Assembly: GCA_026415135.1 (NCBI GenBank)
Contig: JAOAHS010000040.1
Span: 1 to 64,000, forward strand
Source of the DNA: Calditerrivibrio sp.
Lineage (GTDB): Bacteria; Chrysiogenota; Deferribacteres; Deferribacterales; Calditerrivibrionaceae
DNA length: 64,000 bases
Direction: 5' to 3'
Part shown: positions 42,577-51,506 of the stretch, in pieces
Layout: each line of letters begins with the position of its first letter
How positions within the stretch are numbered: the stretch's first letter is position 1
The notes under the pieces: model-generated
Database searches by the model: none
What the model saw: the letters and a program-made list of their open reading frames with translations, nothing else
What the model was told of the DNA's origin: nothing
Translations under genes and position numbers: made by a program

Positions 42577-43554
42577 TCAAAATGTAAAAAGAGTAGAACC
42601 CCAAGTTAAACCACCACCAAAAGCAGCAGAAACAATATTGGCACCTTTTTTAATTCTTCCATCCCTTACAGCAATATCAAGCGCCGTAGGTATGGTAGCT
42701 GATGAGGTATTGCCAAACTTATCTAAAGTAACTATAACCTTATCATTGGAAAGATTGATCCTTTTGGCAGCAGCTTCAATAATCCTAAGATTTGCCTGAT
42801 GGGGGATAAAAAAATCTACATCTTCATACCTTAAACCACTTGATTCCACCGCCTTTGCCGTTGCTTCAGCCATAGCTCTCACAGCTATTTTAAAAACCTC
42901 ATTCCCTTTCATTTTTATAAGGTGATCATCTATATTTTTATTTTTCCTTTCCCCCATAAAATTGGTACCCAAACTATCAAGGGTAAGCAACCCACTTGCG
43001 GAACCATCAGCATTTAAGTGAAAGGATCTAAAACCTGGCTCATCACTCCTCGTCATCACAACAGCCCCAGCTCCATCTCCAAAAAGGATACATGTATTCC
43101 TATCGCTCCAATCTACTGTAGCCGATATCCTCTCAGCACCAATCACAAGTAGATTATAAGCCAAACCATTTTTTATCATAGAGTCAGCCACAGCCAAAGC
43201 ATAGATAAATCCAGAACAAGCAGCAGACATATCAAATGCAAAACAGTTATTTTTTAGTTTAAGATGGTCTTGTATAAGACAAGCAGTCGACGGCATTATA
43301 GTATCAGGAGTAAATGTAGCTACTATGATGCCATCTATATCATTTCTATCTATATTTGCCATCTCTATAGCTTTTTCAGCAGCTTTTGTTCCTAAAATGG
43401 AGGTCGGCTCATTATCTGAGATCCTTCTCTCTCTGATACCTGTTCTGGTCAATATCCACTCATCGCTAGTATCCACCATCTGCTCAAGATCTTTATTAGT
43501 CAAAACCTTTTCAGGAAAATAAGAACCAGTACCGATGATCCTTGAATATACCAT
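42577..43554 (-). CDS. fabH: 3-oxoacyl-ACP synthase III
   Basis: Initiating condensing enzyme (acetyl-CoA or branched acyl-CoA plus malonyl-ACP). It has 325 residues from the ATG at 43554, with GAGG 5 bases upstream; the first in-frame start at 43584 lies inside plsX. Active-site Cys113 is in SAACSGFIYAL, with His in FIPHQANLRI and Asn in FGNTSSATIP. Located next to plsX as in many genomes, linking phospholipid and fatty acid synthesis. Confidence 0.96.
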   Translation of the reverse strand: MVYSRIIGTGSYFPEKVLTNKDLEQMVDTSDEWILTRTGIRERRISDNEPTSILGTKAAEKAIEMANIDRNDIDGIIVATFTPDTIMPSTACLIQDHLKLKNNCFAFDMSAACSGFIYALAVADSMIKNGLAYNLLVIGAERISATVDWSDRNTCILFGDGAGAVVMTRSDEPGFRSFHLNADGSASGLLTLDSLGTNFMGERKNKNIDDHLIKMKGNEVFKIAVRAMAEATAKAVESSGLRYEDVDFFIPHQANLRIIEAAAKRINLSNDKVIVTLDKFGNTSSATIPTALDIAVRDGRIKKGANIVSAAFGGGLTWGSTLFTF

Positions 43555-43561
43555 AAGAACC

Positions 43562-44641
43562 TCACCCTTGGATTTGTGAAGCAATATTTTTAACTTTGTC
43601 CTTTAAACTGCTCCAAAAAGTCTGTTCTCCATTACATTCAACATTAAGCTTTATATCCTCAGCTATATGCGTATTGACTTTATTTAAAGCAAGCTCATAC
43701 GATACTCTAATACCATTTTTTACAGCATTGGCATTAGAACTTCCGTGCCCTATTATAACTATGCCATCTACACCAAGAAGAGGTGCACCACCATACTCTG
43801 TATAGTCTGTCCTTTTTTTGACCCTTTCAAATGCACCCTTCGCAAGAAGAGCACCAATCTTAGAAATAAAACTCCTCTTTAACTCCTCTTTTAGCAAAGT
43901 TGCGATATAACCTGCAGCTGCTTCACTCGATTTTAGTGCTATATTCCCAGTAAATCCATCACATACGATCACATCTGCTACACCTTTAAAGATCTCCTTA
44001 GCCTCAACATTCCCTATAAAATTTATCACATTAGAGTTTTTCAGCAATGAAAAAACAGATTTTGTTAACTCATTCCCTTTAACATCTTCCTCACCTATGC
44101 TTAAAAGTCCAACCTTTGGGTTATCCAGCTTTAAGATATATTTTGCATAGGCTTTACCCATAATAGCAAACTGAAGAAAATGAATAGGTTTACAATCAAC
44201 GTTAGCTCCTACATCCAGTATTATAGTCTTAGACCTTATATTAGGAAAGACAGCACCTATAGCCGGTCTATCAACACCTTCAATTGTTCTTAAAATAAGC
44301 TTTGCCACAGCCATCATAGCACCGGTGTTACCAGCGCTAAAAAAAGCATTGGCCTCACCATTTCTTACCAGTCTCATCCCCACATGCATAGAAGAATTCC
44401 TTTTTCTTCTTGCTGCTAATGCCGGGATATCATCCATTCTTATCTCTTCCTCTGCATTAACAATAAATAATCTATCTAAATTAGATGTTTTAGCTTGTTT
44501 CTCCAGTTCTTGTTTGACAATACGCTCGTCACCAACTAAAATAATATCGATAGGATACTCCTGTCTTGCCAACAGAACACCTTTGATGATTTCCTGGGGA
44601 GCATAATCGCCCCCCATAGCATCAACAGCAACCCTTATCAT
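43562..44641 (-). CDS. plsX: Phosphate acyltransferase
   Basis: Peripheral membrane enzyme that makes acyl-phosphate from acyl-ACP for PlsY-type phospholipid synthesis. It has 359 residues. [21 protein letters not shown] is the signature start (residues 1-21; core DAMGGDYAP), and [26 protein letters not shown] (middle) and [13 protein letters not shown] near the end are also characteristic. The 3' end is 7 bases from the fabH start; rpmF ends immediately before its start. Confidence 0.95.
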   Translation of the reverse strand: [359 protein letters not shown]

Positions 44642-44824
44642 TTAGATCTCTTCGATCTTTAATACCTTTCTTTTGGCATAATAGCCACAGTTTGGACAAA
44701 TAGTATGGGTAAGCTTCAACTCACCACAGTTATCACATTTTGCATGACCATGGGGGATTGCCCTATGATGACTTCTTCTTGCACCAATCTTTGACCTACT
44801 TGATTTACCTTTTGGGTTTGGCAT
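44642..44824 (-). CDS. rpmF: 50S ribosomal protein L32
   Basis: It has 60 residues. It starts MPNPKGKSSRSKIGARRSHH, as expected for L32, and has the zinc-ribbon set Cys30, Cys33, Cys43 and Cys46. This Cys-containing form is the zinc-binding type; genomes sometimes also have a Cys-free paralog for zinc shortage, not seen here. The order yceD-rpmF-plsX is a very common bacterial operon. Confidence 0.97.
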   Translation of the reverse strand: MPNPKGKSSRSKIGARRSHHRAIPHGHAKCDNCGELKLTHTICPNCGYYAKRKVLKIEEI

Positions 44825-44838
44825 TTTACACCTCTATG

Positions 44839-45342
44839 TTATTTATTATTCTGCAATAGCTTTGTAAGCGCCTTCCAGCGCTCATCGACTTCAGCATTAC
44901 ATTCACATTTTTCTTCATTGAGGTTTCTACCACATTTTGGACAAATACCTTTACACTCATCCACACATAGTCTTTTCATCGGTCTTAAAAGTATGGACTC
45001 CTGAAAGAGTATTTCATGTATATCAACATGATCCTCTTTAATATGGTAAAACCCAAGATCATCTTCGTCGAGTTCTTCTTCAGAGCTAAGGTTCACAGTG
45101 TCTTCCCTTACCAACTCCACAGTAATATGTTCTAAAAAACTTTCATCGAACTTCTTCAAACATCTATCGCAAACATCACTTATCACAAGCTCTAAATCAC
45201 CATCCAATACATAACCCTTTTTAATTGGGTAAAGTTTTCCATCAAAACTTTTTATAAAAAAACTGATATCATCTACATCAAAACTAAAACTTGTTTTTAC
45301 AAGATTTCCTTCCTGTTTAATCTGTTCAAAAAAAATTTTCAT
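44839..45342 (-). CDS. yceD: YceD/DUF177 family protein
   Basis: It has 167 residues. Conserved in most bacteria upstream of rpmF and implicated in 23S rRNA or large-subunit accumulation, although the biochemical activity is not settled. ISDVCDRCLKKFD carries a C-x2-C pair, a second pair is in VDECKGICPKCGRNLNEEKCEC (C-x3-C-x2-C then C-x-C), so a zinc site is likely. DLGFYHIKEDHVDIHEILFQESILLRPMK is the DUF177 core (read in pieces: DIHEILFQESI). First gene of the fab operon. Confidence 0.88.
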   Translation of the reverse strand: MKIFFEQIKQEGNLVKTSFSFDVDDISFFIKSFDGKLYPIKKGYVLDGDLELVISDVCDRCLKKFDESFLEHITVELVREDTVNLSSEEELDEDDLGFYHIKEDHVDIHEILFQESILLRPMKRLCVDECKGICPKCGRNLNEEKCECNAEVDERWKALTKLLQNNK

Positions 45343-45369
45343 ACCTTCACCGTCAAAATTTGAACTAAC

Positions 45370-45398
45370 CTTATATGTTAATCTAAAGACATTGTCAA
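45370..45398 (-). promoter_or_regulatory. Promoter of the yceD-rpmF-plsX-fab operon
   Basis: TTGACA (45393-45398) and TATAAG (45370-45375) with a 17-base spacer on the minus strand, 27 bases before the yceD ATG. No FapR/FadR-like palindrome was recognised. Confidence 0.75.
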
Positions 45399-45486
45399 CT
45401 TTAAAAATTATTGGTATTATTAAATATAAGTTTTTACAATAAGTTCCGTTTTAAGATCCCCATTAGTCAAAGTAACCAACTTTCAT

Positions 45487-45515
45487 TTGATTTTAACAAA
45501 AATTATTGTTATAGT
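45487..45515 (+). promoter_or_regulatory. Promoter of the trkA operon
   Basis: TTGATT (45487-45492), 17-base spacer, TATAGT (45510-45515) with a TGn extension (TGTTATAGT). It lies about 90 bases from the divergent yceD promoter, leaving the rest of the 196-base gap without a recognisable element. Confidence 0.65.
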
Positions 45516-45538
45516 AATATAAAAAAGAGGTGTAGAGT

Positions 45539-46882
45539 TTGAAGATAATCGTTGCTGGTGCAGGAGAGGTAGGTTTTAATTTAGCTAAACATTTAGTGGA
45601 AAACGGTAATGACATAACAATAATAGATCGCGACAAAGACAGAATCAAATATGTTAATGAGCATCTTGACTGCTACACTATTGTGGGTGAGGTAACCAAC
45701 TACGATCTTTTAAAATCAGCAGGCGTAAATGAAGCAGATATCTTTATTGCGGTAACGGATTCAGATGAAGTAAATATGATCTCATGCCTCATTGTTCATT
45801 CCAACTTTTCTGTGGATACAAAAATTGCAAGAGTTAGAAATATCGATTACCATAAGACAAACCTTTTTGATAAAAAAATTGCAGGTTTTGACTATTTGGT
45901 CAACCCAGAAGTAGAAGCAGCCAAATCAATTATAAGGGGTGTAGAGTACGGCGCCATAAGCGATGTATTTGTTTTCGATGATACAGACATACAGTTCCGA
46001 GAGGTTTTTGTTGATAGCGATGTGGATATTGCTGGTAAGTCTTTAGAGAGTATCAGGAAAAACTCAAAGATCCCTTTCGTAGTTGCCTCCATATACAGGG
46101 AAGGTCAGCTTTTAATCCCCTCAGGTAAAGATATTATCCAACCTGAAGATCACCTTTTTATTGTAGGTACTAAGACAAACCTAGATATGCTTTTTTCATA
46201 TATAGGGATAAAAAGAAGAAAAATCAAATCTGTCATAATTGCTGGTGGCGGAAAAATACAACGAATAGTTATAGAGGGTCTAATCAGTAAAGGAAGAGAT
46301 ATCATAGTCGTAGAAAAAGACTACGAGAAATCAAAAAAATTAGCGGACATGTTCCCTGAGGTTTTGGTAATAAATGGTGATATATCTGATGAAACACTTT
46401 TGGAAGAGGAAGAGCTCCACAAAAAAGACCTCATAATCACAGCAACAGATAATGATGAAATCAATATATTATCTGCCAGTTATTATAAATCTATAGGTGT
46501 TAAAAGGGCGATAGCCCTCATCGACAAGGCAAACTATCTCCACATGGCAAGTAGTCTTGGAATAGATATATCAATAAGCCCAAAGCTAAGTGCTGTAAAT
46601 ACAATATTAAAATATGTTAAAAAAGGGAATATAATCAATATCTACTCGCTCTTTGATGGAAAAGGAGAAGCCATAGAATTCCTACTGAATCATCGTTCAA
46701 AACTCGATGGCGTAGCTCTAAAGAATTGCAAAATCCCACAAAATGCAGTTATAGTAGCCATAACGAGGAATGGAAAAAGCTATATCCCTGACGGAGACTT
46801 TGTTTTTAAAAGCGGTGACATAATAATAGCCTTTGCTCTTAAGGGATCTGATAAAGCATTGGAGGAGTTTTTCAAACAGTAG
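45539..46882 (+). CDS. trkA: Trk potassium transport NAD-binding protein
   Basis: Cytosolic ring-forming subunit that gates TrkH in response to nucleotides. It has 447 residues starting with TTG at 45539 (GAGG 7 bases upstream). Two RCK-N Rossmann domains begin with VAGAGEVGFNLAKHL (4-18) and VIIAGGGKIQ (about 232-241), each followed by an RCK-C (TrkA-C) domain (about 140-220 and 365-445). A two-repeat TrkA paired with TrkH is the usual arrangement. The stop is 4 bases before the trkH ATG. Confidence 0.95.
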   Translation: MKIIVAGAGEVGFNLAKHLVENGNDITIIDRDKDRIKYVNEHLDCYTIVGEVTNYDLLKSAGVNEADIFIAVTDSDEVNMISCLIVHSNFSVDTKIARVRNIDYHKTNLFDKKIAGFDYLVNPEVEAAKSIIRGVEYGAISDVFVFDDTDIQFREVFVDSDVDIAGKSLESIRKNSKIPFVVASIYREGQLLIPSGKDIIQPEDHLFIVGTKTNLDMLFSYIGIKRRKIKSVIIAGGGKIQRIVIEGLISKGRDIIVVEKDYEKSKKLADMFPEVLVINGDISDETLLEEEELHKKDLIITATDNDEINILSASYYKSIGVKRAIALIDKANYLHMASSLGIDISISPKLSAVNTILKYVKKGNIINIYSLFDGKGEAIEFLLNHRSKLDGVALKNCKIPQNAVIVAITRNGKSYIPDGDFVFKSGDIIIAFALKGSDKALEEFFKQ

Positions 46883-46886
46883 TTAT

Positions 46887-48338
46887 ATGCGATTCAAATT
46901 CATATTCAAAGTTTTTGCATACCTGGTTATGATTATCTCTCTTTTTATGATCTTACCTATTATTGTAGCCATGTACTATAAAGAACACCATGCCATAAGA
47001 ACATTTTTCATTGTTATGATAATAAGTTTACTCTTTAGTGCTTTAACAATTCTCACATTAAGAAAAACTAAAAGGGACTTTTTGTCATCTGCAGATGGAA
47101 TGTTTTTGGTATCTATTGGATGGTTAGTAATATCAGCAATCAGTGCTTTGCCCTATTATTTAACAGGATCAGTTACCTCTTATACCGACGCATTTTTTGA
47201 AAGCATCTCAGGCTATACCACAACGGGGGCTACCATATTCAAGTCTGTTGAAGATCTGCCCAAATCGATTCTTTTCTGGAGATCCCTTACCCACTGGTTA
47301 GGTGGTATGGGTATTGTGGTACTTACCGTAGCAATTCTTCCCCTCTTGGGTATAGGAGGAATGCAGCTTATCAAGGCAGAAGCCCCTGGGCCATCAGTAG
47401 ATAAAATATCCCCCAGAATCACCACCACTGCTAAATATCTTTGGTATATATATATAACACTTACTTTTTCAGAAATTGCTCTTTTGTATCTCGGTGGAAT
47501 GAGCTTTTTTGATGCAATAAATCACTCATTTGCCACATTAGCAACTGGTGGCTTCTCAGTAAAAAACGAAAGCTTTCTAACATACAAAAACCCTTACTTC
47601 GAATGGGTAGTAGCTGTTTTTATGATACTTGCAGGGATGAATTTTACATTGCATTACCGACTATTTCTTGGTCATTTTAATATACTCAAAAGAGATTCAG
47701 AATGGAAGTTTTATATATCTTTGATATTAGCCTATACCACCATAATAGGATTAGATCTTTATTCCAAAACAAACCTAAACCTTCATGACAGTATTAGATC
47801 AGCCTTTTTCCAAGTAGCCACTATTTTAACTACAACAGGTTTTGCCTCAGATGATTATGAGAAATGGCCACTGTTTTCCCAAACACTGTTATTTGCTTTG
47901 ATGTTTGTAGGTGGTTGTTCTGGTTCTACAGGTGGAGGGATAAAAGTCATCAGAATTCTAACTCTTCTAAAACAAGCAATAAACGAAATGAAATATTTGG
48001 TGCACCCCAGAGGGGTATTTGTATTAAAAATAAATGGTGAATCAGTGCGAAAAAACACTGTATATGCAATATCTGGATTCTTTTTTCTTTACATGCTAAC
48101 AGTGCTTTTTGTAACACTTGCTGTAAGCTTTTCCGGCGTAGATTTAGTTACATCTGTAAGCGCATCTTTAGCATGCGTTGGTAACATTGGACCAGGTTTT
48201 GGCAATGTGGGACCCATGGAAAATTATAGTTTTTTTCCTGATTATGCAAAATGGACACTAAGTATAGGTATGCTTTTAGGTAGGCTTGAAATTTACACGT
48301 TTCTTGTTATAATTACTCCATATTACTGGAAAAAATAG
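46887..48338 (+). CDS. trkH: Trk potassium uptake membrane subunit
   Basis: K+ channel-like transporter of the SKT family. It has 483 residues. I start at the ATG at 46887, just after trkA; an earlier in-frame start at 46833 would lie inside trkA, and there is no nearby ribosome site, so translation is likely coupled. The four filter loops are recognisable by GYTTTGATIF, LATGGFSVKN, TTTGFASDDY and ACVGNIGPGFG, with glycine-rich selectivity segments. About ten to twelve membrane helices. Confidence 0.95.
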   Translation: MRFKFIFKVFAYLVMIISLFMILPIIVAMYYKEHHAIRTFFIVMIISLLFSALTILTLRKTKRDFLSSADGMFLVSIGWLVISAISALPYYLTGSVTSYTDAFFESISGYTTTGATIFKSVEDLPKSILFWRSLTHWLGGMGIVVLTVAILPLLGIGGMQLIKAEAPGPSVDKISPRITTTAKYLWYIYITLTFSEIALLYLGGMSFFDAINHSFATLATGGFSVKNESFLTYKNPYFEWVVAVFMILAGMNFTLHYRLFLGHFNILKRDSEWKFYISLILAYTTIIGLDLYSKTNLNLHDSIRSAFFQVATILTTTGFASDDYEKWPLFSQTLLFALMFVGGCSGSTGGGIKVIRILTLLKQAINEMKYLVHPRGVFVLKINGESVRKNTVYAISGFFFLYMLTVLFVTLAVSFSGVDLVTSVSASLACVGNIGPGFGNVGPMENYSFFPDYAKWTLSIGMLLGRLEIYTFLVIITPYYWKK

Positions 48339-48347
48339 GAGCATTTG

Positions 48348-49022
48348 ATGTCAAAAGCTATAGTGTTAGTTAGTGGTGGATTAGATAGCTGTGTTACTGC
48401 ATCTATAGCAAAAAACAAAGGTTATGAGTTATACTTTCTTCATATAAACTATGGTCAAAAAACAGAAGAAAGGGAACTCAAGGCATTTAACGACCTTGTC
48501 CAGTATTTCAACGTCAAAGATAAAAAAATTGTTGATATATCCTATTTAAAGGATATTGGTGGTTCATCCCTGACATCCCCCAATATGGAAGTGGAAAAAG
48601 GTATCCTCAACAGGCAAGGTATCCCAACAACTTATGTCCCATTTAGAAATGGTAACATCATATCCATCGCCGTTAGTTGGGCCGAAGTGATAAAGGCTAA
48701 CAGGATATTTATAGGTGTAGTAGAAGAAGATAGTAGCGGTTACCCTGATTGTAGAAAAGCTTTTTATGATGCTTTTAACAATGTTTTAGAAGTAGGATTA
48801 GCCTACACACACCTTAAAATAGAAACCCCTCTTATTGACAAAACAAAGGGTGAAATAGTAAAAATCGGCAATTCCCTCAAAGCACCTTTCCAACTTACTT
48901 GGTCATGTTATAAAGATAACGAAATAGCCTGCGGGGAATGCGACAGTTGCCTGCTTAGATTAAAAGGATTTAGAGACGCTGGCATAGATGATCCCATACC
49001 TTATAAAATAAAACCTTTTTAG
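48348..49022 (+). CDS. queC: 7-cyano-7-deazaguanine synthase
   Basis: Converts 7-carboxy-7-deazaguanine to preQ0 in queuosine synthesis. It has 224 residues. The ATP-PPi loop SGGLDS is at 9-14; zinc ligands are in WSCYKD and ACGECDSCLLR near the C-terminus. The start at 48348 has AGGAG 6 bases upstream (a TTG three bases before also fits). It follows trkH by 9 bases. queD/E/F are not in the window. Confidence 0.95.
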   Translation: MSKAIVLVSGGLDSCVTASIAKNKGYELYFLHINYGQKTEERELKAFNDLVQYFNVKDKKIVDISYLKDIGGSSLTSPNMEVEKGILNRQGIPTTYVPFRNGNIISIAVSWAEVIKANRIFIGVVEEDSSGYPDCRKAFYDAFNNVLEVGLAYTHLKIETPLIDKTKGEIVKIGNSLKAPFQLTWSCYKDNEIACGECDSCLLRLKGFRDAGIDDPIPYKIKPF

Positions 49023-49031
49023 GGGGAAACT

Positions 49032-49994
49032 ATGAAAAAGATTGCAGTTATGACAAGCGGTGGTGATTGCCCCGGAATGAACGCTGCCATAAGAAGTGTA
49101 GTTAGAACAGCTTTAGCACACGATGTGGAGGTATATGGCATTGAGCAGGGCTATAAAGGACTCATAGAAGGGAAGATCATAAAGATGGATAATAAATCTG
49201 TTGCAAATATCATTCAGAGGGGTGGAACAATCCTAAAAAGCGCAAGATCAACGGAATTTAAGACTGACGAAGGTCAAAGAAAAGCTGTAAACACCCTGGC
49301 TGAACATGGTATAGAAGGGTTGGTGGTAATTGGTGGAGATGGTTCGTTGACAGGTGCTAAAATACTTTCCGAAAGATATGGAATAAAAACTATTGGAATA
49401 CCCGGATCCATTGACAATGACCTTTGCTGTACCGATATGTCAATAGGTGTTGATACTGCACTAAATACCATAGTGAGAGCTGTGGACTCAATAAATGATA
49501 CAGCAAGCTCCCACGACAGAACGTTCCTTATTGAGGTTATGGGGAGAAACTGTGGATATTTAGCACTGATATCTGCCATCGCCACAGGTGCTGAAGCTGT
49601 TTTGATTCCTGAGGTTCAATACGATATAGAGAAAATTATAGCCAAGATCAGAAAAAGGTATGAACAGGGTAAAACTAGGAGTATCATAATAATAGCAGAA
49701 GGGGTAGGTTCTGCTACAGACTTTGGGAAAGTGTTTGGTATGATTGGTGGATTCGATACAAGGGTTACAATATTAGGACATCTGCAAAGGGGTGGTAGTC
49801 CCACAGTGTTTGATCGAATCTTAGCCACACGAATGGGTACCGCAGCTGTAGAAGCCCTCTTAGCTGGTAACTCTTCCTGTATGACTGCTCTACAAAAAAC
49901 CAAGATAGAGTTGGTCCCTTTCAAGGATATAATAGGTCTTAAAAAACCTCTTGACCACAAACTCCTTGAAATTGCTGAAATGCTGAGCAGGTAA
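49032..49994 (+). CDS. pfkA: ATP-dependent 6-phosphofructokinase
   Basis: Committed step of glycolysis. It has 320 residues, the bacterial PfkA length. The ATP site begins MTSGGDCPGMNAA (7-19), GGDGS near 101-105 has Gly at the position that distinguishes ATP enzymes from PPi enzymes (which have Asp), and the catalytic GIPGSIDNDL and fructose-6-phosphate motif EVMGRNCGYLAL follow. GHLQRGGSPTVFDR is also typical. It is 9 bases after queC. Confidence 0.96.
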   Translation: MKKIAVMTSGGDCPGMNAAIRSVVRTALAHDVEVYGIEQGYKGLIEGKIIKMDNKSVANIIQRGGTILKSARSTEFKTDEGQRKAVNTLAEHGIEGLVVIGGDGSLTGAKILSERYGIKTIGIPGSIDNDLCCTDMSIGVDTALNTIVRAVDSINDTASSHDRTFLIEVMGRNCGYLALISAIATGAEAVLIPEVQYDIEKIIAKIRKRYEQGKTRSIIIIAEGVGSATDFGKVFGMIGGFDTRVTILGHLQRGGSPTVFDRILATRMGTAAVEALLAGNSSCMTALQKTKIELVPFKDIIGLKKPLDHKLLEIAEMLSR

Positions 49995-49998
49995 CAAA

Positions 49999-50535
49999 AT
50001 GTCAATAGCCACTAAAAAGGGTGATGATGGTAATACAGCCCTTTATACGGGAGAAAGGATATCCAAAGCTGATCTGAGAGTAGAAGCCTACGGAACAGGA
50101 GATGAACTGATATCTTTTTTAGGGCTATTAAAAAATATATGTAGTGATTTATATGACGAGATTGAGTTTATTCAAAACAAGATTTATCTGACAAATGCTT
50201 ATTTGGCATCAAAAGGAAATATCGATGATTTTTCCCTAAAAGATGACGATATCTTATATATAGAAAAACTTTTATCCCAATATGAAGAGGAAGTGGGAAA
50301 ACTAAACGGCTTCATCGTGCCCTCAGAGTGTTATGAGGCATCTATAGCAGATATTTGTAGAACAGTTTGTAGGAGATTTGAAAGAAGGGTAGTAGAATTA
50401 TCCCATCTGGAAAATATTGACAAAATTTTTTTAAGGTTTATAAATAGGCTCTCTGATCTACTTTTTATGATGGCAAGGGTAATAGCTAAAAGAAAAGGAG
50501 GAAAATCTCATGGGTTTGAAAGAAAAAATAAATGA
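49999..50535 (+). CDS. Cob(I)alamin adenosyltransferase, PduO type
   Basis: Makes adenosylcobalamin from ATP and Co(I) corrinoid. It has 178 residues of the PduO/MMAB helix-bundle family. KKGDDGNTALYTGERISKADLRVEAYGTGDEL (start; key pieces KKGDDGNT and YGTGDEL) binds ATP, and CRTVCRRFERRVVEL and FINRLSDLLFMMAR near 130-160 are conserved signatures. Its product would serve the methylmalonyl-CoA mutase implied by mce. It overlaps yqeY by 26 bases and follows pfkA by 4. Confidence 0.93.
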   Translation: MSIATKKGDDGNTALYTGERISKADLRVEAYGTGDELISFLGLLKNICSDLYDEIEFIQNKIYLTNAYLASKGNIDDFSLKDDDILYIEKLLSQYEEEVGKLNGFIVPSECYEASIADICRTVCRRFERRVVELSHLENIDKIFLRFINRLSDLLFMMARVIAKRKGGKSHGFERKNK

Positions 50536-50962
50536 AGATATGAAACAGTATATGAAAGAAAAAAATCAATTAGCACTAAATGCCATAAGAATGATAAAAT
50601 CTGAAATAAAAAACGCCGAGATAGCAAAGATTGGCGAATTATCTGAAGAGGAGATTATAAAGGTTATTCAATCATCGATCAAAAAGAGAAAAGATGCCAT
50701 AGAACAATTTAAAAACGCTGGTAGGGAAGATCTTGTGCAAAAAGAGACTGAAGAACTAAAGTATTTAGAGGTTTACCTACCTCAACCACTAACAAAAGAA
50801 GAGGTCATCCAGATCATAAAAGATGAGATTGCAAAAGTAGATATATCTGATAAGAAGAACTTTGGAATTGTAATGCGCTCTGTCATGACAAAGATTCAGG
50901 GCAGATTTGACGGTAAAGAGGTAAACAATTTAGTAAATGATGTTATCGCCGGTAAACTTTAA
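50510..50962 (+). CDS. yqeY: GatB/YqeY domain protein
   Basis: It has 150 residues. It consists of the YqeY fold that is also the tail of GatB; a stand-alone role in tRNA handling is presumed but not proven. Signatures are LNAIRMIKSEIKNAEI, KKRKDAIEQFKNAGREDLV and ELKYLEVYLPQPLT, and GKEVNNLVNDVI near the end. The GGAGG inside the cobalamin transferase gene is 5-10 bases before its ATG. Confidence 0.93.
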   Translation: MGLKEKINEDMKQYMKEKNQLALNAIRMIKSEIKNAEIAKIGELSEEEIIKVIQSSIKKRKDAIEQFKNAGREDLVQKETEELKYLEVYLPQPLTKEEVIQIIKDEIAKVDISDKKNFGIVMRSVMTKIQGRFDGKEVNNLVNDVIAGKL

Positions 50963-50978
50963 AGAACGAGTCATCTAA

Positions 50979-51506
50979 ATGGGTTTAAGTGGCTGGGATA
51001 TATTTTTTCTCCTCATTATTGCTGTTTTTACAATAAAAGGTTATCTAAGGGGTTTAATATGGGAGATACTTAGGATCTTGGGTATAATAATTGCATATCT
51101 TTTTTCCCATCAGATAAATCCAGTTTCCCAGAAGATACTAATTTTTTTCGGCTTTTCTGAGCATATGGCAAAAGTATTTGGATTTGTATTAACTTTTATA
51201 ATTATATTTATAGTAATCATATTCATCTCATATATTCTCAAAAAGTTTTTCAAAGCTATTAAGATAGGTTGGATTGATAGTCTAGGGGGAGCTTTTTTTG
51301 GTTTCTTAAAGTCTGTAGTAATAATGAGTGTACTTTTAAGCTTTTTAGTTTCCATCACACCAAGATCAGAATTCAGTAAGCAACTTATGTTATCCCCCAT
51401 CTCATCGAAAATAATCTCGATAAATCCTTACATCTATGACATCATAAACAAAATAAGTGGTAACAGATTTTCAAACCCATTCAATCAGAGTAAAAAAGTG
51501 CTTTAA
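50979..51506 (+). CDS. cvpA: CvpA-family membrane protein
   Basis: It has 175 residues with four hydrophobic segments (about 5-22, 26-45, 60-85, 100-122), the N-terminal DIFFLLIIAVFTIKGYLRG being the CvpA signature. The family is linked to colicin V production and to envelope stress; its activity is unknown. It commonly precedes mutS2, as here, where the stop overlaps the mutS2 ATG by one base. Confidence 0.88.
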   Translation: MGLSGWDIFFLLIIAVFTIKGYLRGLIWEILRILGIIIAYLFSHQINPVSQKILIFFGFSEHMAKVFGFVLTFIIIFIVIIFISYILKKFFKAIKIGWIDSLGGAFFGFLKSVVIMSVLLSFLVSITPRSEFSKQLMLSPISSKIISINPYIYDIINKISGNRFSNPFNQSKKVL